64,000 bases of DNA. Source: Hyphodiscus hymeniophilus (lineage: Eukaryota; Ascomycota; Leotiomycetes; Helotiales; Hyphodiscaceae). A program made the position numbers and the translations under genes. The first letter of the stretch is position 1. Each line of letters opens with the position of its first letter. Below are positions 55,714 through 64,000 of this stretch, in pieces. The notes beneath the pieces were generated by a model. That model saw only the letters and a list, made by a program, of their open reading frames with translations. It was not told the origin of the DNA and did not search any database. The stretch spans positions 62,001 to 126,000 of the forward strand of contig VNKQ01000007.1 in NCBI GenBank assembly GCA_016508695.1. The letters are read 5' to 3'.

Positions 55714-58700
55714 ATGTCTAGCAATTGGCAACCACAGGTCCCAGTACAGGAGATCAAGGCCGGTCCAATTGAAGGCGGTCCGGATGGGGTGAAAGGATCG
55801 GAGGACGAGCCTCATGGCGGAGTGCGGAAGAGAATCGTAGTGGTGGGGCTGGGGATGGTTGGCATAAGCTTCATGTGAGTGCTGAAGCCTCCAACGACTG
55901 CCACCGAAGTTGGGAGAACACTGGGAAGAGACTAATGATTTACAGAGAGAAAATGATGAAGCTCGATGCGAGGAGACGGGAATACGATATCATAGTCATT
56001 GGAGAAGAATCGCATCTGGCATACAACAGGGTTGGATTGACGAGTTTCTTCCAACATCGGAAAGTCGAGAACTTGTATCTGAATCCAAAAGAATGGGTAG
56101 ATCGCGCTTTCAGGTGTTAAGCATAAGTCAATACTGATATTCCCAGTACTCGAAAGTCCCAGAAGGATCCCTCAGCTACCACCTCAACACCAAAGTAACC
56201 GAGATTCACCCCGATCACAAGCTTGTTTCCTGCTCTTCCGGCGAAACAGTCCCTTATGATATCCTTGTTATCGCGACTGGCTCTGATGCTCTCCTTCCAA
56301 GACATACTCCTGGGCATGATGCTAAGGGTGTATTTGTTTACCGCACAATTGAGGATTTGGAGAAACTCATCCAGTTCTCCGCTGACAGAAAAGGCACGAC
56401 TGGCGCAGTTGTGGGGGGTGGTTTGCTTGGTCTCGAAGCTGCAAAAGCTATGATGGACTTAGAAGCATTTGAGAAGGTTAAGCTGATAGAAAGAAATCGC
56501 TGGGTATTGAGCAGACAACTGGATGGCGACGCCGGAGGATTGGTTGTTGAACAAGTCCGGGATCTAGGCCTGGATGTTTTGCTCGGCAAGCGTGTGGGCA
56601 AGATTGAGGTTACCGATGACAATTACGTGAAGGGTGTCGTGTTCGAGGATGGTGAGAAAATGTCATGCTCGACTATCTGCTTTGCAATTGGTATCAAAGC
56701 TCGAGATGAGCTTGGTCGGAAAGCAGGCATCAATTGCGCAGATCGAGGAGGCGGAATCATCGTTGATGGAGCGTTGAAAACCAACATCAAGGATATCTAC
56801 GCCATTGGCGAATGTGCAAGCTGGCAGAATCAGACATTTGGCCTGATCGCTCCAGGAATCGAAATGGCGGACGTTCTCTCCTTCAATCTCACGCAAGCCA
56901 AGGTTCATTCTTATCGAGAGTTCAAGCGACCAGACTTGAGCACAAAATTGAAGCTTTTGGGAGTTGAGGTTGCGAGTTTCGGGGATTTCTTCGCGGACAG
57001 AGATGGACCGAAAAATCTTCCAGTTCGGGCTGCCAAGAAACAAGAGAACAGCCAGGACAGTTTACATAAACTCACAGACGGACCTCTACCCTCCCCTGTT
57101 AAAGCTTTGACATATAAGGATCCTTTTCAAGCCGTGTATAAGAAGTACCTCTTTACTCTTGATGGCAAATATCTTCTAGGAGGCATGATGATTGGCGATA
57201 CTCGCGACTATGTCAAGCTCGTTCCAATGGTTAAGAATCAGAAAGCACTCGACGTCCCACCCAGCCAATTCATTCTTGGAGACCGCAACGAAGGTGAAGA
57301 CGATGGCGCCGATCTAGATGAAGACACCCAAGTCTGTTCCTGTCATAATGTGACCAAGGGCGACGTCACAAGCGCCGTAAAAGACGGAACTTGCAAGAGC
57401 ATAGGAGATGTCAAATCATGCACCAAGGCCGGAACAGGCTGCGGAGGATGCATGCCACTTATCACGAGCATATTCAACAAGCAGATGGAGGATATGGGCC
57501 AAGAAGTTAAGAATCATCTATGTCCGCACTTCAACTACTCGCGGGCTGATCTGTATAACATCATTTCCGTCAAGAAGTTGAAAACCCTTCAAGAGGTCAT
57601 GAAAGAGGCTGGAAATGATCCAAACAGTCAGGGATGCGAGGCTTGCAAACCCAGTATTGGCTCTATTTTCTCATCTTTGTACAACCAGCACGTCATGACC
57701 AAGCCCGTCCACGGTCTCCAAGAAACGAATGATCGTTTTTTGGGCAACATCCAACGGAACGGGACGTATTCAGTCATTCCCCGAGTGAGTGGAGGAGAAA
57801 TCACACCCGACAAACTGGTGGTGATTGGACAAGTTGCAAAGAAGTACAATTTGTACACCAAGATTACAGGCGGGCAACGAATTGACATGTTTGGGGCCAA
57901 GAAGCAAGATCTACCTGACATATGGGCTGAACTTCATGCCGGCGGACTGGAAAGTGGTCACGCATATGCCAAATCCCTACGAACAGTGAAGTCCTGCGTC
58001 GGTAGTACCTGGTGTCGGTACGGAATTGGTGATAGCGTTGGCCTCGCTGTTCGAATCGAGGAACGATACAAGAGTATCCGCTCACCGCATAAAATGAAGG
58101 GCGGAGTTAGCGGCTGTGTACGAGAATGTGCTGAAGCTCAGAACAAAGAGTAATAGCCCTCCACTCCGCTTCGAATATTTACCGGGCTAATAAGTTGTAG
58201 TTTCGGTCTAATAGCCACAGATAAAGGCTTCAATGTATTCGTAGCAGGCAATGGCGGTGCTTCCCCCAAGCACTCCGAACTCCTCGCCAAGGACGTGCCT
58301 CCGGACGACATAATCCCTATCCTGGACCGTTATCTAATGTTCTACATTCGCACCGCCGATAAACTGCAACGTACAGCTCGCTGGCTCGAGGCTTTACCAG
58401 GCGGCATCAAATACCTCCGAGAAGTGATCCTCGAGGACAAACTTGGCATCTGCGCCTCCCTCGAAGCGCAAATGGAGGCACTTGTCGGCACATTTTTCGA
58501 CGAATGGGCGGCAGCCATCGAATCCCCCGAATTGAGAAAGAGATTCAAGCAGTTTGATAACACGACTGAGACGGTTGAAAATATGGAGACGGAGCTTGAT
58601 CGCGGACAGTCGAGGCCGGTGTACTGGGCGAAGGAGAGTGCGAAGGAGGATTTCAAGGGCACGAAATGGACGAGCCTTACTTGGCAGCCCATGATCGAGG

Positions 58701-59227
58701 CGAGTCATTTCAAAGGTGCAGATGAGGCGCCGAACGGCATCTCAGCCAACGTGAAAAGGGGTGATACCCAGCTCGCTATCTTCAGAGTTAGGGGGAAGTG
58801 GTTAGCGTCTCAACAGATGTGTCCGCACAAGCGGGCGTTCGTCCTCTCTGACGGCCTCATCGGAGACAAAGACGACAAACTCTGGGTTTCTTGTCCGTAC
58901 CACAAACGAAACTACGAATTGAATGGTGAGCAAGCTGGACGATGCCAGAATGATGAAGAGGTCAGCATTGCTACGTTTCCAGCGGAGGAGAGGGAGGATG
59001 GTATGGTGTACCTGAAATTGCCGCCGGTGCATGAGTTGGATGGGGTGCTGGGCACGAAGAAATGGATGGTGAAGAAGGGTGAGAGTGGGGAGGATCCGTT
59101 TGAGAAATTGGATAGGAGATTGGGCCCAGATGGGAGTGCGAGGAAAGGGAGGAAGATCAAATCTTTGGAGAAGAAGGCCGCCATTGCAGTTGCTGCCACG
59201 GGAGGGGAGGGGAATATTGATTGGTAG
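55714..59227 (+). CDS. niiA: Assimilatory nitrite reductase [NAD(P)H], siroheme enzyme with C-terminal Rieske domain
   Basis: Reduces nitrite to ammonium in the cytosol with NADPH, FAD, Fe-S and siroheme. Exons: 55714-55874, 55946-56096, 56147-58149, 58201-59227; 1113 residues, matching the family (about 1100). Domains in order: FAD-binding VVVGLGMVG, second dinucleotide motif GAVVGGGLLGLEAA, AIGECA, then BFD-like [2Fe-2S] (CSCHNVTKGD and CGGC). A second such segment follows (CEACKPSIGS). The siroheme/4Fe-4S region has SCVGSTWCRYGIGDS and GCVRECAEAQNKDFGL. The Rieske-type [2Fe-2S] site is CPHKRAF and SCPYHKRNY near the C-terminus. The last intron splits the second siroheme motif (GA/GTAATA...GTTGTAG/T); without splicing the frame stops at 58153. 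The promoter carries NirA and GATA-like sites. No nitrate reductase or transporter gene is in the window. The 3' end is convergent with the Zn2Cys6 factor gene, 268 bp away. Confidence 0.96.
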
Positions 59228-59495
59228 ATGAAGTATCAGAATAAGCGAACTAAAAATGTTATTTTCGTTGTTTTCAATTAGTTTTATCTCCTATCAAGTG
59301 TCTTTGTATTTAAGACTGGTCTAGCCCCAGTAACAGCAGCATTTCACGGCCTGCACTGAGCAAACATGTCCCTACTTTGAGCTTTGCATTCTCCAGGTGC
59401 AAGAGTGAGGCGGTTTGGGGAGGCTCCTCAGCTAAGAGTCAGCTTCAACTTAGAGTCTGGACATCAATTGTTTATAAATTTCCCTCATTTTCTAA

Positions 59496-61627
59496 TTAGA
59501 GAAAGTCATCAGGATTGGAGAAATTTGTAAGATCACCCTGGGAACGGTCGCCAAAAATCCAATCCTGATCATCTGTAAGCTCAAATGGCCCGACAAAGCT
59601 CTGTTCGGTCCCAAAGAGTAATTGAAAGGATTCGTACGCAGGTTGTTGTGGCGATGGGATGCAGAAATGCCCCGATTGACCGATCTCGTCGGTAACATCT
59701 CTTTGTTGAGATTGTGACTGAAGCAAACCCAGTCCTTCAAACACAGGCTGCCTAGCTGCTTGAATCTCTTGATAGAATTGCTGCAATAGCTTCTCACCAG
59801 ACTCTGCTAACTTGCTTCTGTCTTTGACAGCTGATAGTCTTGCTGTGCCTTGGAGAATAGCTTGCCTTATTCGACGATCCTCAGCAGGGTCCTGGGGTGG
59901 TAATTCCATCATAATGCCACAAAGAAAGACACAAGCTTCGATAGTCGAAAAGGTAGTCCCATAAAATCTAGACTGAGAGTGAGGAATGAGATCGAATATG
60001 GATTGTTGTATATCCAACGCTTCAAGAGCGGCGTTTACGGCTGCCGCGCGACTTGGGAGTTGATTGGCTATCATTGGTCGGTGAAGGGCCATAAGTACAG
60101 TATCGATCGTGTTCAAGAGACTCAACCGTAGTATAGCGGCCTCAAGAGTTCCTGTATTGGTAATATCACTCGATTGGTTTCTTTGCTCTGGCGAAAGCAC
60201 TCTATATCGCAGAGAATCTATTTCATCATGAACAACCAGCAGTCTAGAATAGTCTCGGATAAACACGCCTCCAGCTGAGAGGGACAACATGTCGTGAACT
60301 TTGTGCGCCAATGATAGAAATATCATCATACCGTAGGCGGGCGAGTTTTGAGAGGATAATGGAAGTGTTCGTGCCGGTTTCTTAGGATATTCAATATTCA
60401 GAGGTGCCGGGGTTGAGAAGTCTTCTCGATTAATCAATCGAGGTCGCCCTAACATTACAGCTTGAAGACTAAAGAATTGTTCAGCATGACTTCTAGCTTT
60501 TAGTGGGCATACGGACCTGTCTAGAACGAAAAGTCGAGTCCAGATACGTTTTCGACGTTCCAAATCCCAGGTCTTAAGAAGATTGTGCTCAAGACTGTCT
60601 TCTGCCATCTGCTCTATGCTCTGAGGAAGTCGATGGAGTCCTAGCTCTTGGGCTTGTCTACGAACAGAGGTGAGTAGAATTCGTGATATTGCCAGAAGGT
60701 TGGCCAAGAACCACCTTACCTAACCGCATTGCCCAATTGATGCCATGCTTCTGTACCCCGACTCGAGTCTTTCAGCCATGCAGCAGAGATCATATCGTGC
60801 TCGATCGAACACAAAGTTGGATGTCGGCGACCGAGAAGAGCTACAAGTCTGCGGCCGAGAGAATAGTATGTCTGGGAGAGGCGATCACAGCCTTGATAGT
60901 CACCGAGTTTTAAGTTCTGGGCAGCAGGGTGTTGTGGGGATAGATTGTGCAAAATCTGTGCCAGGACCTGAAACAATAACGCAGGAAAATAAAGCAGCTC
61001 TGCTTGAACGGTGTTGGGACGGGACGCAATGTTCTCTTCTATCGGCGTGGCTAGCCATTGATGGAGTAAGGTCTGTAAATTATTTTCGTCGATGACTATG
61101 GCGGTCCAGTAGACGTTGCGGAATAAGTACTCGAGAAGCGAATCCACAATATCAGGCGAAGGGAGTTGAGCTATAATGTGCAAGTATGATTCTTTTAGTC
61201 CTTGGGCCGAGGAAGAAGAGTTTGTTGGGAAAAGAGCGCCGTCTAGGGAGGGATCTTTGCTCTTCAACCGCATAAAGGTACTACTGCCGGGTGATGCAGA
61301 ATATCCGGCTTGGCTGACAAGACTGGACGAAGAAGGCGTGGTAGCTTCGGTGTTGCTCGAATCATCCTCGTCGGCCTGCAAGGGTGCGGACAGGTCTGCG
61401 TATGCAGAAGTACTCCCCGTGACGACCAAATCGCTAACAAAGCTGCATTTCTCGGGTACTTTTCGAATGCAACACTGATTGCATGGTCGGACTCTGTTAC
61501 ACTTCTGCTTCCTCCGATAGCATTCCAGGCAAGACGTGATTGGTCTTCGGGTGGCAGAGGCGGTGGCTGGGTCTAGCATCGGATCCTGAGTATACTGTGG
61601 TTGTGTTGAGCCATAATTCCCGTACAT
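59496..61627 (-). CDS. Zn2Cys6 (Gal4-type) transcription factor with fungal-specific regulatory domain
   Basis: Predicted DNA-binding transcriptional regulator. Exons 61627-60720 and 60657-59496, joined over a 62-nt intron (GTAAGG..TTCGTAG), give 689 residues. The binuclear zinc cluster is at about residues 32-63: CLECYRRKQKC, then CNQCCIRKVPEKC, six cysteines with the basic RRKQK loop. A Ser/Thr-rich linker follows. The middle-homology (fungal_trans) region covers about residues 155-480: DSLLEYLFRNVYWTAIVID, YYSLGRRLVALLGR, AWHQLGNAVRQAQELGLHR, KTWDLERRKRIWTRLFVLDR and MLGRPRLINREDF. The C-terminus is acidic (FELTDDQDWIFGD), a possible activation domain. Targets are unknown. The gene is divergent from the aldo/keto reductase at 62311 over a 683-bp shared promoter with a CCG/CGG inverted repeat, suggesting but not proving that pair. 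It is not recognisably NirA. Confidence 0.92.
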
Positions 61628-61840
61628 AGCCGGCCACCAGCCCGTGTCAACGACTCCGGATGATTACTCGTAAAATGCGCAACAGGAATATAGTGTGCGA
61701 GCAGGAAGGATATTGCCTGATGATCATGAGTTGTAAGTAGTGCTAAACTGCGTGGAGAGGTACGTGCATGAGAGTTGAGTTGCTCAGAGGCGAGAGACGT
61801 GGTGAGCGGGTAGCCGGGTAACCTCCCGGGTCGGATAACA

Positions 61841-61860
61841 GGCCGATTTTAGTATCGGCC
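61841..61860. promoter_or_regulatory. Perfect inverted repeat GGCCGAT-N6-ATCGGCC, candidate Zn2Cys6 operator
   Basis: Two 7-bp arms are exact reverse complements around a 6-bp spacer, giving CCG and CGG triplets 10 bp apart. Gal4-class factors read paired CGG triplets in such arrangements. It lies in the promoter shared by a Zn2Cys6 factor gene and an aldo/keto reductase gene; which protein binds it is inferred. Confidence 0.55.
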
Positions 61861-62235
61861 GAAACTCCACTTTTTGCTGTGCCCGTTAGCTCCGTCTCCT
61901 GCCGAGACGGGTCTTCTTTTCATTGCGTGCCTTCACATAAACACACCTGATATCGGCTTCATGGCTCTGTTTCGGGGGGTAGATGACGAGATAAGCTTTA
62001 CCCTGTTGGAACCAGGAACCATGCGTCGGCCGAATGTCATACAACCAGATCGGCTCAAGAGCTCCACGATAGATCAGTTTGACTCGTGCCCGATCTTAGC
62101 ACAAATTTCTCAACACAGAAACAACTATTAAACCGGTAATGGTCTCCCTGAAAGAGAGCCGTCGTACCTTACCTAGATCCTGAGATCTACCAATTTTGGA
62201 CCTTGTTGCACAAAGGATATTCGAATACAAAAAGG

Positions 62236-62300
62236 TAAGTAAATCCAGAGTCTTCTCTTAAGTGTCTCGACAATTTTCGTTCCACTTATATCTTATGCAG
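62236..62300 (+). other. Probable 5' UTR intron of the aldo/keto reductase gene
   Basis: AAAAG/GTAAGT at 62236 and TCTTATGCAG ending at 62300 bracket 65 nt, typical of this genome. The start codon follows 10 nt later at 62311. Confidence 0.5.
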
Positions 62301-62310
62301 TCAGATCACC

Positions 62311-63489
62311 ATGTCGAAGCAATTTGCAACGGCTGCCAAGACAGTTGTCACACCACTTGCTCGCTACCGTCAACTATCGCCGTCAGCCGCTATCTTTGTG
62401 TCTCCATTATGCTTGGGCACCATGAACTTTGGAAATGCCTACAAGGCCATGATGGGAGAATGCTCCAAGGAGACGACCTTTGAGATTCTAGACCACTACT
62501 TTGAACAGGGTGGCAACTTCATCGACACAGCCAACTCCTACCAAGGGGGAGAGACCGAGACCTGGTTGGGCGAGTGGATAGCAGCTCGGAAAACCCGCGA
62601 CCAAGTTGTCCTGACCACCAAATATACTGGACCTCATCGGATTTCGGACCCAAGTATCAAGATTCGCGTCAACTATGGCGGAAATGGCATCAAAGCTTTG
62701 AAGCTTACTTTGGAAGACTCTCTGAAGAGGCTTCAGACGAACTACATCGACATCCTCTATCTCCACTGGTGGAACTTCACTGCGACAATACCGGAGGTGA
62801 TGCACAGTCTCAATGACCTGGTGACATCTGGGAAAATCCTCTACCTCGGCATCTCCGACAGTCCCGCCTGGGTCGTGACCAAGGCGAATCAATATGCTCG
62901 GGACCATGGTCTACGCCCGTTCGTGGTCTACCAAGGCCCCTGGAACGCAGCTTTCCGCGATCTCGAACGCGAGATTGTGCCCATGTGTCGCGACGAGGGC
63001 ATGGGAATCTGTGCTTATTCAGTCTTGAACTCGGGGAAATTCCAGACCAGCAAAGTCTTTCGGGAGCGCGAGGAGGAAAACCCCGGCCGAGCTCACATCC
63101 CCGTTGCTGAGCGAGACAGGAAGGTCTCCAACGCGTTGGAGAAGCTTGCCGATGCAAAGAAAAGCAGTCTTACCAACATGGCCTTGGCTTATATCCTCAG
63201 CAAGGAGCCTTACGTATTTCCGATTGTTGGCGGCAGGAAGGTCGAACATCTCAAGGGTAACATCGAAGGATTGACCGTCAGCCTGACTGCTGACGATGTT
63301 GCTAAGGTCGACAGTGCCTACCAATTTGACCCGGGCTTTCCACAGACATTCCTCAGCGGTACGATTGCAGCGGGAGCCGACGCACCGCAGAGTTTAGCTT
63401 CACGGGCGAGTGAAATACGTTGGACTGCCGTTCAAAGTACAATTGACTGGGTTGAAGGACCCAAAGCGATCACACCTACTGTCTCTTGA
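62311..63489 (+). CDS. Aldo/keto reductase, aryl-alcohol dehydrogenase / norsolorinic-acid-reductase-like (AKR9 type)
   Basis: NADPH-dependent reduction of aldehydes or ketones, cytosolic. Single coding exon, 392 residues, starting MSKQFATAAKTVVTPLARYR. Family features: LCLGTMNFGNAY, catalytic Asp and Tyr in FIDTANSYQGGETE, Lys in VLTTKYTG, His in ILYLHWWNF, then GKILYLGISDSPAWVV, VVYQGPWNAAFRDLEREIVPMC and cofactor-binding PIVGGRKVEHLKGNIEGL. All four members of the Asp-Tyr-Lys-His tetrad are present, so the enzyme should be active. Relatives include yeast AAD genes and the aflatoxin-pathway reductases, but no biosynthetic genes surround this one, so a secondary-metabolism role is not supported. 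A Zn2Cys6 factor gene is divergently adjacent and may control it. Confidence 0.93.
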   Translation: MSKQFATAAKTVVTPLARYRQLSPSAAIFVSPLCLGTMNFGNAYKAMMGECSKETTFEILDHYFEQGGNFIDTANSYQGGETETWLGEWIAARKTRDQVVLTTKYTGPHRISDPSIKIRVNYGGNGIKALKLTLEDSLKRLQTNYIDILYLHWWNFTATIPEVMHSLNDLVTSGKILYLGISDSPAWVVTKANQYARDHGLRPFVVYQGPWNAAFRDLEREIVPMCRDEGMGICAYSVLNSGKFQTSKVFREREEENPGRAHIPVAERDRKVSNALEKLADAKKSSLTNMALAYILSKEPYVFPIVGGRKVEHLKGNIEGLTVSLTADDVAKVDSAYQFDPGFPQTFLSGTIAAGADAPQSLASRASEIRWTAVQSTIDWVEGPKAITPTVS

Positions 63490-64000
63490 GGGGCTTGGGG
63501 AGAAGGTTGCGCGCGGAAAGAAGGCCACGCTGCTAGCCTATCGATACACCTAGGTGATACATCAATGTTGAAGGGAAGGCTTTATATTTGGATTCGGCTA
63601 CTCGATAGATCGCAATCACTCAATCACTCATTCACCCTCTGCCCACTTCCTTTCCTCCCGTCGTCATTCCTCTCATAACCCGTTTGCTGTTGGAGTTGCA
63701 CGCTCGCAGCTCGATAGCGTGGAATACTGGTTGACTTTCGACCGGCAAATGAGTCTGAACAGACTAAGGGGGACAGGATTTGAAGGAGATACGGACCCGG
63801 CCCAGGGCTGGTTGGACACTAGTATCTACTTTCCCCTCCCTTGATCAAATTCAAATTTTCATTCGCTTTTGGTGCCCTTGTTAACAATGTTATGTGAATC
63901 TTTCACCGGGTATTTCTTTCTTCTATAACTTTGCTTTAATTGTATCAATATCAATCAGTTCTCGGACCTTTTCTGCTACACCAAAGGAGTAGATATATCC
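63490..64000. other. Downstream region to window end
   Basis: About 510 bp after the reductase stop, presumably its 3' UTR and the upstream region of a gene beyond the edge. No coding sequence seen. Confidence 0.45.

Larger units (their letters stand above)
61628..62310. promoter_or_regulatory. Divergent promoter between Zn2Cys6 factor and aldo/keto reductase
   Basis: 683 bp between opposite start codons. It holds an inverted CCG/CGG repeat (61841-61860), other CGG-containing words (61804-61836, 62026-62031) and a probable 5' UTR intron of the reductase. The 85-codon plus frame at 61874-62131 is not supported. Confidence 0.55.

Overview
The window looks like nuclear DNA of a filamentous ascomycete (Pezizomycotina; a leotiomycete-like fungus is my guess, not shown). 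Genes lie on both strands without operons. Most are split by introns of 45-105 nt with GTRNGT donors and CTAAC/CTGAC branch points close to the acceptor. The products are typical of this group: a fungal Sir2/Hst1 sirtuin, Dna2, DASH Duo1, Mcm10, Aim21, Pby1, Tvp18, NTF2, NADPH nitrite reductase, tyrosinase and a Zn2Cys6 regulator. I derived splice sites by hand from phase and motif continuity. No CRISPR array, credible tRNA/rRNA gene, intact transposon or viral gene was seen.

Layout. 1-2011: N-terminal half of a PMCA-type Ca2+ ATPase running off the left edge, then about 3.5 kb without a gene. 5565-17243: sirtuin, an ArAE/BRE4-like membrane protein, and DNA2. 17.2-19.7 kb is AT-rich and empty. 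19682-31485: a small lysine-rich H1-like protein, PBY1 (SurE plus TTL domains), a nuclear SP/TP-rich protein, DUO1, RNase H2 subunit B and MCM10. Several of these serve DNA replication or chromosome segregation, but I see no sign that they are co-regulated. 31.5-34.2 kb: an 87-bp minisatellite and a 5'-truncated acid trehalase (GH65) relic. 34257-45151: AIM21, TVP18, NTF2 and a DUF7918-type protein, with microsatellite-rich spacers. 45710-54675: IMPACT-family protein, NAD(P)-binding epimerase-like protein, secreted tyrosinase, a small multi-pass membrane protein and a GNAT acetyltransferase. 55714-63489: nitrite reductase niiA with a NirA-type site and GATA motifs upstream, a Zn2Cys6 transcription factor convergent with it, and an aldo/keto reductase divergent from the factor across a promoter that holds a perfect inverted repeat with CCG/CGG half-sites.

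Working together. The clearest functional units are inferred. One is nitrite assimilation by niiA under NirA/AreA-type control. The other is a possible regulator/enzyme pair (Zn2Cys6 factor and aldo/keto reductase). The rest is ordinary core genome. The oddities are the GH65 relic, a sharp GC shift inside MCM10, two GC-AG introns, several micro-exons and a stop-free 48-nt intron.
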